Source: SIG299 sp045531895 (GTDB lineage Bacteria; Bacillota; Clostridia; Lachnospirales; Lachnospiraceae). Taken from it: a stretch of 36,263 nt of DNA. The stretch spans positions 1 to 36,263 of the forward strand of contig JAZSEW010000032.1 in the NCBI GenBank assembly GCA_045531895.1, in the 5' to 3' direction. Shown here one piece after another: positions 24,005 to 32,097 of the stretch. Position numbers and translations under genes: made by a program. The notes beneath the pieces were generated by a model. That model was given only the letters and a program-made list of their open reading frames with translations. It ran no database searches and had not been told where the DNA came from. Positions within the stretch are counted from its first letter, which is position 1, and each line of letters opens with the position of its first letter.

Positions 24005-24505
24005 ATGAGTGAATACATATGTAAAATTGCATCTTTAGAAGAAATGAATACCAAATGGAACTATGAAATTGCCCATGCGGGTAAGGACAGGGATAACTGG
24101 ATTATTTGGAAATTTTGCAGTATCAAGCATATGCAGAAAGGAAAATCCCTGCCGTATTACGGAATTTTGGATGGGCAGATTATCAGTGAAGCAACTGCAA
24201 TTTTAGATGGCAGTATCGCCCAGAACAGTGACGGCCTGGTGGATGAGAAAACTGCGTATTTATCGGCGTTCCGGACAATTCCGGAATATCAGGGGAAGGG
24301 GTATTTCTCTAAATTGTTTTGGTTTATGCTGGAGGATTTAAAAAGCCGGGGTTATGAAAGAGTGACTCTTGGTGTAGAGCCGGAGGAAGTGGAAAATAAG
24401 CAGATTTATTTTCACTATGGTTTTACGGAGCATATCAAAGATGGTGTGGAAGTGTACCCGGATGGAACGCAGATTGATGTAGAGTATTATGGGAAGAGAA
24501 TATAA
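24005..24505 (+). CDS. GNAT N-acetyltransferase
   Basis: This 166-residue GNAT protein has an AYLSAFRTIPEYQGKGYFSKL motif A, a LGVEPEEVENKQIYFHYGF C-terminal segment, and a strongly divergent N-terminal half. The ATG at 24005 has GGAG 9 bases before it; the ATG at 23987 overlaps the preceding stop but lacks a site. The substrate is unknown. Confidence 0.86.
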   Translation: MSEYICKIASLEEMNTKWNYEIAHAGKDRDNWIIWKFCSIKHMQKGKSLPYYGILDGQIISEATAILDGSIAQNSDGLVDEKTAYLSAFRTIPEYQGKGYFSKLFWFMLEDLKSRGYERVTLGVEPEEVENKQIYFHYGFTEHIKDGVEVYPDGTQIDVEYYGKRI

Positions 24506-24516
24506 CGGAGGTACTT

Positions 24517-24963
24517 ATGATTATCAGAAAAGCAAAACCAACAGATGCACAGGATTTAAAAACATTATATTTTGGCTTCCTGACCCACTTTCCGCCCAAA
24601 GAAGAGCAGGACATGAACCAGTGGTCCCGGCTGCTCGCTAAGTTTGAACAGGACGAAAATATGTATCTTTTGGTGGCAGAGGAAAACGGTAAAGTGGTAT
24701 CCTCAGTGCAGATGGCGATTGTGGAAACTCTGACTCATAATGTCAGACCATATGCTGTGATTGAAAATGTAGTGACCCATGGGGAATATCGGAATCAGGG
24801 CTATGCATCTGCACTGTTGGAGAGGGCATCTGAAATTGCAAGAGAAAAACGGTGCTATAAACTGTTCTTGGAAACCGGTTCTAACAAAGAAAGTACCTTG
24901 AATTTTTACAGGAAGAATGGATTTGTCATTGATGAAAAGCATTCCTGCTTAAAGAGGTTATAG
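24517..24963 (+). CDS. GNAT N-acetyltransferase
   Basis: This 148-residue, standard-length GNAT protein begins IIRKAKPTDAQDLKTLYFGF, with motif A VIENVVTHGEYRNQGYASAL and the C-terminal ETGSNKESTLNFYRKNGF. CGGAGG lies 6 bases before the ATG. It resembles many amino-acid or aminoglycoside-type small-molecule acetyltransferases; the substrate is unknown. It is followed 3 bases later by a peptidase-like gene. Confidence 0.9.
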   Translation: MIIRKAKPTDAQDLKTLYFGFLTHFPPKEEQDMNQWSRLLAKFEQDENMYLLVAEENGKVVSSVQMAIVETLTHNVRPYAVIENVVTHGEYRNQGYASALLERASEIAREKRCYKLFLETGSNKESTLNFYRKNGFVIDEKHSCLKRL

Positions 24964-24966
24964 CGC

Positions 24967-25479
24967 ATGAGTAACAAAAGAGTTTTACTGACTGCTTTTC
25001 GGGGAACTTCTGCAGAATTGTTGGTTAAAATTGTGGAAGAGAATGAACAGTACACGGTTTTAATTTTACCAAATGACAAGGTGAAAGACTCCAAACTATT
25101 GGCAGAAGCATTGCGGCAAGAATACTTTGACTATATTATCAGTCTGGGTCAGCGCCCTAATATCAAGGATAAGGTACATATCGAAACTATGGCAAGAAAG
25201 GGAAATCTAGGCATTGCTACCGTCTTTGATTGTGAGAAATTAAAACACAATCTTGAACAAACTGGACTTCCTGCTAAGCTTTCTGCCAATGCTGGAACTT
25301 CCTTTTGCAATGAGCTATACTGGAATGGATTAAGGTATATTGATGAAAATAAGCTGGACACCCGGATGGTGTTTGTACATATACCGTTTGAGAAGAATAT
25401 TGCGGATGTGGATGTATTTAAAGACAGATTATTCGTGGGGATAGCCGGCGTTTTGGAAGAAGATACCATGAGAGGATAG
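24967..25479 (+). CDS. Compact pyroglutamyl-peptidase I-like protein (peptidase family C15)
   Basis: This 170-residue protein follows the C15 fold in order: VLLTAFRG at the N-terminus, DYIISLGQRPNI, E73 in KVHIETMA, C114 in NAGTSFCNELYW and H138 in VFVHIPF. These match the Glu-Cys-His triad of pyrrolidone-carboxyl peptidases, which remove N-terminal pyroglutamate. It is about 45 residues shorter than usual, mainly in the loop after the first strand and in the stretch before the Cys, so substrate choice may differ. The ATG follows the preceding stop by 3 bases. Confidence 0.8.
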   Translation: MSNKRVLLTAFRGTSAELLVKIVEENEQYTVLILPNDKVKDSKLLAEALRQEYFDYIISLGQRPNIKDKVHIETMARKGNLGIATVFDCEKLKHNLEQTGLPAKLSANAGTSFCNELYWNGLRYIDENKLDTRMVFVHIPFEKNIADVDVFKDRLFVGIAGVLEEDTMRG

Positions 25480-25517
25480 AGAAGATTTTGCAGAAGCTAA
25501 AAGTAAGGAGAAAAAAT

Positions 25518-26015
25518 ATGTCATACGATTGTGGATTTCAAAAAGATAATAACTGGTTCCGTTACCGTGCTGCGGCCATTATTGTGGAGGATGGTTGTGT
25601 GTTATTTGCCGGAAATGAAGTGGATGACTACTATTATTCCATCGGCGGTGGTGTCCACATGAACGAAACGGCGGAGAAAGCGGTACTTCGGGAAGTGTTT
25701 GAGGAAACCGGAGTACATTATGAAATTGACCGGCTGGCAGTGATTCATGAGAATTTCTTTGAGGGGGCAGGTGGTACGCTGGGAGATTTGAAATGTCATG
25801 AGGTAGCGTTTTATTTTAAGATGAAGTCCAGAGGGACAAAAGAACTTCACAGTGATAGTTACACCTGTGGCAACATTAAGGAGGAAATGCACTGGATTCC
25901 GATAGAGGAATTGGACAAGGTCCGGGCATTCCCGAGTTTTCTGAAAAAGTATTTAAGCGAGGAACATAAGGAAATTGTACATATCGTAACCCACGAAGGA
26001 GCAGTAAAGAAATGA
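25518..26015 (+). CDS. Nudix hydrolase
   Basis: This 165-residue protein has a complete Nudix box at about 44-66: G44, E50, R58, E59, E62, E63 and G65, with an aromatic-rich N-terminus (NWFRYRAAAIIVEDG). It should hydrolyse a nucleoside diphosphate linked to another group; the substrate is unknown. AAGGAG lies 7 bases before the ATG at 25518, so the open frame 10 codons upstream is not used. The stop overlaps the next start (ATGA). Confidence 0.92.
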   Translation: MSYDCGFQKDNNWFRYRAAAIIVEDGCVLFAGNEVDDYYYSIGGGVHMNETAEKAVLREVFEETGVHYEIDRLAVIHENFFEGAGGTLGDLKCHEVAFYFKMKSRGTKELHSDSYTCGNIKEEMHWIPIEELDKVRAFPSFLKKYLSEEHKEIVHIVTHEGAVKK

Positions 26016-26938
26016 TTTTGCATACAGGTCTCAGAACCGATATCCCGGCCTTTTATCCGAAGTGGTTAGCCAACCGCCTGAAAGCCGGATTTGTGCTGGT
26101 TCGTAATCCGTTTAACCCGGGACAGATAACAAAATACAGAATTTCGCCGGAGGTAGTGGAGGTCATTTCTTTTTGCACAAAAAATCCGGAGCCGTTCTTT
26201 CCATATATGGAACTGTTGCGGGAATATGGTAAGTATTGGTATGTGACAATTACACCGTATGGGAAGGAAATAGAACCGGGAGTGCCGAATAAGGAAAAAG
26301 TGATGGAATCCTTTCAAAGACTGTCAGGCATGGTGGGTAAAAACTGTGTTGGCTGGCGATATGACCCGATTTTTGTTTCGGAAAAATATACGGTGGAGCG
26401 GCACATTGCTGACTTTGAGCATATGGCAGAAAAACTGGCAGGTTATACTGACACCTGCGTCATCAGTTTTATTGATTTGTATCGCAAAGTGAAGCGGAAT
26501 TTTCCGGAGGTACAGGAAGTTAAAAAAGAAGACAGGCTAACTCTGGCACAAGAGTTTGTACGCATTGGAGTACAGTATGGCATAGGTATTAAGTCCTGCG
26601 CAGAAGGAAATGAACTGGAGCCGTATGGTGTAGACTGTACCGGGTGTATGACTGCAGATGTCTATGAAAAAGCACTGGGTTATAAGCTGAACGTGCCGAA
26701 ACGAAAAGGTGCCCGGTCAGAATGCGACTGTGTGCTTGGATGTGATATCGGTGCCTATCATACGTGTGGACACCTGTGCAGATATTGTTATGCAAATTAT
26801 GATGCAGCTACGGTGCTAAAGAATATGAAATGTCATAATCCGGAGTCACCATTGTTGTTAGGTGAGCCGACGGAAGGCATGATTATTCACGAGGCAAAGC
26901 AGGAGAGCTGGCGGGACAGTCAGATAAGCTTGTGGTAA
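26012..26938 (+). CDS. DUF1848 family protein with C-terminal cysteine cluster
   Basis: This 308-residue protein belongs to the DUF1848 family: N-terminal TDIPAFYPKWLANRLKAG, VGWRYDPIF in the middle, and a C-terminal cysteine cluster. C238, C240 and C244 are followed by a CxxxCxxC motif at C252, C256 and C259, then YAN. Further Cys lie at C196, C209 and C212. The CxxxCxxC spacing is that of radical-SAM [4Fe-4S] ligands, but it is C-terminal here, so the chemistry is uncertain; an Fe-S or zinc role is likely. It overlaps the Nudix gene by four bases. Confidence 0.87.
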   Translation: MILHTGLRTDIPAFYPKWLANRLKAGFVLVRNPFNPGQITKYRISPEVVEVISFCTKNPEPFFPYMELLREYGKYWYVTITPYGKEIEPGVPNKEKVMESFQRLSGMVGKNCVGWRYDPIFVSEKYTVERHIADFEHMAEKLAGYTDTCVISFIDLYRKVKRNFPEVQEVKKEDRLTLAQEFVRIGVQYGIGIKSCAEGNELEPYGVDCTGCMTADVYEKALGYKLNVPKRKGARSECDCVLGCDIGAYHTCGHLCRYCYANYDAATVLKNMKCHNPESPLLLGEPTEGMIIHEAKQESWRDSQISLW

Positions 26939-26965
26939 AAGGAATTTGAAAAGAGGTTATGAATT

Positions 26966-27436
26966 ATGGTTTGTTTGGTAGAAAGTGCAGAGCAAAAGGA
27001 GCAGATTTCTTCGTTGATTTTAAATGCTCTTCCTGACTGGTTTGGTCTGCCGGAGAGCACCAGCAACTACATTCAGGAAAGTAAAGCAATGCCTTTCTGG
27101 ACGTATTACATAGAGGACAAGCCGGTGGGCTTTATTTCACTTAAGGAAACAAGCCCTTACACAGCGGAGATATATGTAATGGGCATTTTGAAAGAATATC
27201 ACCGCAGGGGTATTGGTACTGATTTGTGGAACGCTTTTGCAGAGTATGCCAAGAACAAAGGATACGAGTATGTGCAGGTGAAAACAGTGAAAAAAGGGCA
27301 TTACAAGGAGTATGACATTACCAATAGTTTCTATGAGTCGCTGGGGTTTCGGGAATTGGAGTGTCTGCCGCTGTGGGATGAGTGGAACCCGTGCCAGATT
27401 TATGTGAAATATATAGGAGAAGGTAAACAGTTATGA
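26966..27436 (+). CDS. GNAT N-acetyltransferase
   Basis: This 156-residue protein has motif A in IYVMGILKEYHRRGIGTDLW and the C-terminal DITNSFYESLGFRELECL segment. The N-terminal PDWFGLPESTSNYIQES and WTYYIEDKPVGFISL segments are common in a Firmicutes GNAT subgroup. The substrate is unknown. The stop overlaps the start of the HAD-Nudix fusion (ATGA), so the two are coupled. Confidence 0.9.
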   Translation: MVCLVESAEQKEQISSLILNALPDWFGLPESTSNYIQESKAMPFWTYYIEDKPVGFISLKETSPYTAEIYVMGILKEYHRRGIGTDLWNAFAEYAKNKGYEYVQVKTVKKGHYKEYDITNSFYESLGFRELECLPLWDEWNPCQIYVKYIGEGKQL

Positions 27437-28521
27437 AAGAAATACAAAAGAAAATGCAGGGAGTTAAATGGATATTTTTTGACGTAGGTTCTACTTTGTC
27501 TGACGAAACAGAAGCCTACAAGCACCGCATCCGGGAAGCAATTGCCGGAACAGACATTACCTTTGAACAGTTTCAGGAAAAACGGTTGGAATTTGCAAAA
27601 CAGAATTTGAAAAGCGATTTGGCGGCGCTTGAGTTTTTCGGACTGTCAAAACCGGAGTGGCATAGAGAGGATGAGGTGCCGTATCCGGAGGCTGAGGAAA
27701 TATTGAACTACTTAAAAGGGCTGGGCTATCGTCTTGGTATCATTGCCAACCAGTCTTTGGGGACAGCAGAACGGCTGGCACAGTGGAAACTGATACAATA
27801 TATTGACGTGGTGGCAGCCTCTGCGGAATTTGGTGTGGCAAAGCCGGACCCTGCTATTTTTGAAAGAGCCTTTAAACTGGCAGATTGTAAACCGGAAGAT
27901 GCTGTCATGATTGGTGACCGTCTGGACAATGATATTGTTCCGGCAAAGAAGCTTGGACTTAAGGCTATCTGGGTGAGGCAGGGATTTAGTGCGTACCAGA
28001 ATGTGGAGCTGGTGGAAGATGAATACAGACCGGATGCTGTTGTTGGAAATCTTATGGAACTGAAAGAGTATTTTCATGATGTGTTGACAGGGGATACTTT
28101 TCCGGTTGGCTTACAGGAAAATTACAAATATGTGGTAGTGTGCTCGAATTATCAGGGGAAATGGTTGTTCAGCCGCCACAAAAAGCGTACTACATGGGAA
28201 ACGCAGGGCGGTCATGTGGAAGCAGGAGAGACGCCGTTTCAGGCAGCAAAACGGGAACTTTATGAGGAAAGCGGAGTTACAAAGGCAGAGATTTATCCGG
28301 TTTGCGACTATAAGGGGTTCCGGGGACCTCGTTTTTCTCATGGTATGGTCTTTTTGGCGGTGGTGCAGGAACTGGGAAAACTTCCGGAAAGCGAGATGCA
28401 GGAAGTAAGACTATTTGAGGAACTGCCGGAGAATCTGACGTATCCGATGGTGACGCCGTTGTTGGTGCAAGAGGCAGAAAAAATGCTGAAAAGTTTGCAG
28501 GATACAACAAGAAGCATATAA
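27433..28521 (+). CDS. HAD phosphatase-Nudix hydrolase fusion protein
   Basis: This 362-residue two-domain protein has a HAD subfamily IA domain in residues 1-215: motif I FFDVGSTL with nucleophile D17 but Gly in place of the second Asp, K137 in VAKPDP, and motif IV MIGDRLDNDI at 159-168. Residues 225-355 form a Nudix domain with a full box at 260-282 (G260, E266, R274, E275, E278, E279, G281). One frame spans both, so it is a true fusion. The two activities could act in sequence on a nucleotide or related phosphate. DVGxT HAD proteins may have altered catalysis. Confidence 0.9.
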   Translation: MKEIQKKMQGVKWIFFDVGSTLSDETEAYKHRIREAIAGTDITFEQFQEKRLEFAKQNLKSDLAALEFFGLSKPEWHREDEVPYPEAEEILNYLKGLGYRLGIIANQSLGTAERLAQWKLIQYIDVVAASAEFGVAKPDPAIFERAFKLADCKPEDAVMIGDRLDNDIVPAKKLGLKAIWVRQGFSAYQNVELVEDEYRPDAVVGNLMELKEYFHDVLTGDTFPVGLQENYKYVVVCSNYQGKWLFSRHKKRTTWETQGGHVEAGETPFQAAKRELYEESGVTKAEIYPVCDYKGFRGPRFSHGMVFLAVVQELGKLPESEMQEVRLFEELPENLTYPMVTPLLVQEAEKMLKSLQDTTRSI

Positions 28522-28548
28522 AAATACAAGGAAGAAAGGTTTAATGGT

Positions 28549-29472
28549 ATGAAAACATTTTTGTGTGAATACATACATCCGGCAGCCCGTGCAGCTTTAG
28601 AAGAGTTTTCTGAAATTGTTTCAGAGTGGGAGCGTTTTTCGGAATGCGATGCTGTTATCAATCGGAATTTGCAATTAACCAGAGCCGTTTTGGAAAATGC
28701 TGAGAATGTGAAAGTGATTGCAGTGCATGGTACCGGCATGGATGGAGTGGATTTGGAGGCGGCAAAAGAACGAGGTATTTATGTGTTTAACACTCCATAT
28801 CGGAATGCGGCGTCTGTGGCGGAATTAAATATTGCCCTGATGCTGATGACAGCCAGAAAGGTGTCGCAGATTCAAAAATATATGGCGGCAGGGGTTTCTT
28901 TTGCAGAGCCGGTAGTGGTGTCCGGCTTGCAGGGGGCGGAGCTTGGCGGAAAAACAGTAGCATTTCTTGGCGTGGGAGAAATTGCGAAGAGGACCATCGC
29001 TATCTGTAAAAATGGTTTTGGAATGCAGTGTATCGGCTGGTCCCGCAGTCTCACAAAAGAGAAGGCAGAAGGGCTTGGTATTGATTATGCTGCTGACATA
29101 ATAGAAGTGGTAAAGAATGCGGATTTTGTGGTTCTTGGCATGGCATTAAATGAAGAAACCCGCGGAATTATTGGTGAAAAGGAACTTTCTTCCATGAAAC
29201 CGGGGGCAATTCTTATTAACACAGCCCGGGGGGCACTTGTGAAGGAAGAGGCATTGATGGAAGCTCTGACAAGTGCAGCCGAAGGCAGGCAGAACTCTAT
29301 TGTTGCTGCAGGCTTAGATGTTGTAATGGACGAACCGCTTACAAAAGAACATTTACTATATAAACTTCCAAACGTTGTCCTCACTCCGCACATCGGTGCC
29401 AACACAGAAGAAGCACTGTATCGGGTTGGTATGGCCTGTGTAAAAGGAATTATAGAACGAACAGCCCGATAA
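28549..29472 (+). CDS. D-2-hydroxyacid dehydrogenase (phosphoglycerate-dehydrogenase-like)
   Basis: This 307-residue NAD-dependent oxidoreductase contains HGTGMDGVDLEAAKERGI, a Rossmann motif FLGVGEIAKR, the catalytic Arg in NTARGALVKEEAL, a Glu in DEPLTKEHLLY and the catalytic His in LTPHIGANT. It lacks the ACT/ASB C-terminal domains of some SerA enzymes, so it is a short-form dehydrogenase of uncertain substrate (3-phosphoglycerate, lactate or another D-2-hydroxyacid). AAGGAAGAAAGG precedes the ATG. It follows the accessory run by 27 bases. Confidence 0.88.
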   Translation: MKTFLCEYIHPAARAALEEFSEIVSEWERFSECDAVINRNLQLTRAVLENAENVKVIAVHGTGMDGVDLEAAKERGIYVFNTPYRNAASVAELNIALMLMTARKVSQIQKYMAAGVSFAEPVVVSGLQGAELGGKTVAFLGVGEIAKRTIAICKNGFGMQCIGWSRSLTKEKAEGLGIDYAADIIEVVKNADFVVLGMALNEETRGIIGEKELSSMKPGAILINTARGALVKEEALMEALTSAAEGRQNSIVAAGLDVVMDEPLTKEHLLYKLPNVVLTPHIGANTEEALYRVGMACVKGIIERTAR

Positions 29473-29485
29473 AATAGAAAAAGGC

Positions 29486-29514
29486 TTTATGTTTCTGAAA
29501 AAGTGTGATATACT
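29486..29514 (+). promoter_or_regulatory. Probable promoter of gdpP-rplI-dnaB
   Basis: TTTATG (29486-29491) and TATACT (29509-29514) are 17 bases apart, 56 bases before the gdpP start. The -35 is weak. Confidence 0.5.
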
Positions 29515-29569
29515 AAAACAGTATATGATTCTTTAGCCATGCCTTGTTCGTGGCAGAATGAGAGGAAAC

Positions 29570-31633
29570 ATGAAAAAAAATAAGAATAAAACAAATATAA
29601 AGCTGAAAGGTGCTTTGAAGACATATATGCAGTGGCCAATCTGGCTGACGCTTTTACTGCTGTGTATGGTACTTAGTATTTATGTGGTAGATAAACAGGC
29701 TGCGGGAATTATGATGATTTACACCGTTGTATATCTGGTAATTGCCTTGGTTTTATTTGTATTTAAGCGCCCGTATATTGTTGGTGAGCTGGTGCGTTTT
29801 GCTGCAGATCATAGTCAGGTACAACACAGCTTTGTCAAAGAGTTGGATGTTCCCTATGGTATTTTAGATGTTGACGGTCGCCTGGTCTGGGCAAATAATG
29901 AGCTTAAGGATGTAGTAAAGTTTGAGAAAACAGCAAGGGGGTCTATTCAGGAGATTTTTGAAGAGCTTTCTTTGGAACAGCTGCCTACGGTAGAAGAGGA
30001 TGTTACCCAGTACATTGTACATGGCAGAAAGAATTACCGGGTACTTATGCGCCTTCTGGATATGTCAGACTATCGTGACGATATGCCGTGGATGCTGGAA
30101 AATGGCGGGGAAGAGAATGTCAACAGTCTGATTGGTATGTATCTTTATGATGAAACAGAAATTACTGCGTTAAAGAAAGAAAATACAGAAGAAAAGATGC
30201 TGGTAGGTCTGCTTTATATTGATAACTATGAAGAGGCCTTTGAGGGTGCGGATGAAGTGCGCCGTTCTTTGGTAACTGCATGGGTAGAGCGTGAAATTAA
30301 CAAATACATGCAGAGTATTGATGCCATCATTAAGCGTTTGGAGAAAGACAAGTATATTTTTGTATTCAAGCAGAAATATTTAAGTGCCATTGAGGCAAAC
30401 CGTTTCTCCATTCTGGAAGAAATCCGTAACTTAAATATTTATGAAATGCAGGTGACCATCTCCATTGGTGTAGGGGTTGGAGCGTCTACCTATACTAAGA
30501 ATTACGAGCTGGCACGTACTGCTATTGATCTTGCACTTGGTCGTGGCGGTGACCAGGCAGTGGTCAAGGAGGGGGATAAAATTTCCTATTACGGAGGCAA
30601 GAGCGTCCAGATGGAAAAGAATACCCGTGTAAAGGCAAGAGTAAAGGCACATGCTTTAAAGGAGTATGTGGAAACAAAGGAAAAGGTTGTGATTATGGGT
30701 CACTCCTATGGAGATATTGATTCTCTTGGCTCCGCTATCGGTATTTATCGTATTGCAAAGGCATTGGATAAAAAGGCGCAGATTGTAATTAATGATGTCA
30801 CAAGTTCTATTCGTCCTATGTTGGAGCGTTTTCAGGATAACCCTGATTATGAGGAGGATATGTTTATTTCCGGCAGTAAGGCGCAGGAAATTGTGAACGA
30901 CCAGACTCTGCTGGTGGTGGTAGACGTAAACCGACCGGCAATCACAGAGTGCAGGGAATTGCTGGAGCTGACAAAAACTATCGTAATTCTGGACCATCAC
31001 CGTCAGACAGGTGAAGCTATTGATGCAGTACTTTCCTATATCGAGCCATATGCATCTTCTGCCTGTGAAATGGTAGCGGAAATATTACAGTATATCGGCG
31101 AAGGATTAAAGTTAAAGCCGTTGGAGGCAGATGCTATGTATGCCGGTATCATGATTGACACGAACAATTTCCTGATGAAGACCGGTGTACGTACCTTTGA
31201 AGCGGCAGCTTATTTGAGAAGAAACGGTGCAGATGTTACCCGAATTCGCAAGCTGTTCCGTACTAATTTTGTGGAGTATCAGGCAAAGGCACAGGCAGTA
31301 TCTACGGCAGAAATTTTTATGGATTATTATGTATTTGCAGTATCTGAGAGTGCAGGACTCGACAGTCCGTCGATTGTAGCGGCTCAGACGGCAAATGAAT
31401 TATTAAATATTGATCATACAAGGGCTTCTTTCGTATTCACGGAGCACAATGACAGAGTCCATGTCAGTGCCCGTTCGATTGATGAACTGAATGTTCAGGT
31501 GGTAATGGAAAAACTAAACGGTGGCGGTCATATGAGTGCCGCGGCGGTTCAGCTGACAGATTGCACGGTGGAAGAAGCGATAGAAAAGGTCAAGGACGTT
31601 TTAAGAGACATGACAGAGAAGGGAGAAATTTAA
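29570..31633 (+). CDS. gdpP: Cyclic-di-AMP phosphodiesterase GdpP (DHH/DHHA1)
   Basis: This 687-residue membrane enzyme has two helices (about 18-40 and 44-64), a PAS-like domain (about 80-150), a degenerate GGDEF domain ending in LGRGGDQAVVK, and a C-terminal DHH-DHHA1 phosphodiesterase with GHSYGDIDSLGSA, ILDHHRQTGEAI and GGGHMSAAA metal and substrate motifs. It hydrolyses c-di-AMP to pApA, tuning K+ and osmotic balance. The start at 29570 has AGAGG just upstream; an ATG at 29558 is less likely. The gene is 1 base upstream of rplI, the conserved Firmicutes order. Confidence 0.95.
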   Translation: MKKNKNKTNIKLKGALKTYMQWPIWLTLLLLCMVLSIYVVDKQAAGIMMIYTVVYLVIALVLFVFKRPYIVGELVRFAADHSQVQHSFVKELDVPYGILDVDGRLVWANNELKDVVKFEKTARGSIQEIFEELSLEQLPTVEEDVTQYIVHGRKNYRVLMRLLDMSDYRDDMPWMLENGGEENVNSLIGMYLYDETEITALKKENTEEKMLVGLLYIDNYEEAFEGADEVRRSLVTAWVEREINKYMQSIDAIIKRLEKDKYIFVFKQKYLSAIEANRFSILEEIRNLNIYEMQVTISIGVGVGASTYTKNYELARTAIDLALGRGGDQAVVKEGDKISYYGGKSVQMEKNTRVKARVKAHALKEYVETKEKVVIMGHSYGDIDSLGSAIGIYRIAKALDKKAQIVINDVTSSIRPMLERFQDNPDYEEDMFISGSKAQEIVNDQTLLVVVDVNRPAITECRELLELTKTIVILDHHRQTGEAIDAVLSYIEPYASSACEMVAEILQYIGEGLKLKPLEADAMYAGIMIDTNNFLMKTGVRTFEAAAYLRRNGADVTRIRKLFRTNFVEYQAKAQAVSTAEIFMDYYVFAVSESAGLDSPSIVAAQTANELLNIDHTRASFVFTEHNDRVHVSARSIDELNVQVVMEKLNGGGHMSAAAVQLTDCTVEEAIEKVKDVLRDMTEKGEI

Positions 31634-31634
31634 A

Positions 31635-32081
31635 ATGGAAGTTATTTTATTACAGGATGTAAAGAGCTTAGGAAAGAAGGGCGAAGTTGTTAAGGTAAAT
31701 GATGGTTATGCCAGAAACTTTATTCTGCCAAAGAAACTTGGCGTAGAAAAGACTGACAAGGCAATGCATGAGTTAAAGCTGCAGAAGGCAGCTGAGGAAA
31801 AAAGACAGCAGGAAATTTTAGAGGAAGCTCAGGCACTGGCAAAGAATATCGAAGCAGGAAGTATTACTTTAAAGATTAAAGCAGGCGAAGGCGGACGTAC
31901 TTTTGGTTCTGTTTCTACGAAGGAAATTGCTGTTGCATTAAAGGAACAGTTGAAACTGGAAATTGATAAGAAAAAGTTGCAGATGGCAGACCCAATTAAA
32001 AATTTTGGTACTTACCATGTTCCGGTGCGTCTGCATACAAAGGTAACTGCGGAAATTACAGTAAAGGTAGAGCAGGCCTAA
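31635..32081 (+). CDS. rplI: 50S ribosomal protein L9
   Basis: This 148-residue protein starts MEVILLQDVKSLGKKGEVV, then NDGYARNFILPKKLG (23S-binding N-domain), a long connecting helix rich in Ala, Glu and Lys, and a C-terminal RNA-binding domain with GGRTFGSVSTKEIA. The length and order match L9. It follows gdpP directly and precedes dnaB by 16 bases, the classical gdpP-rplI-dnaB cluster. Confidence 0.98.
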   Translation: MEVILLQDVKSLGKKGEVVKVNDGYARNFILPKKLGVEKTDKAMHELKLQKAAEEKRQQEILEEAQALAKNIEAGSITLKIKAGEGGRTFGSVSTKEIAVALKEQLKLEIDKKKLQMADPIKNFGTYHVPVRLHTKVTAEITVKVEQA

Positions 32082-32097
32082 ATAGCGGAGAGTTGTC

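Noticed and set aside
17310..28521. Integron-type cassette array
   Set aside because: No integrase gene and no attC-like repeats were seen between genes; many genes overlap, which cassettes do not do.
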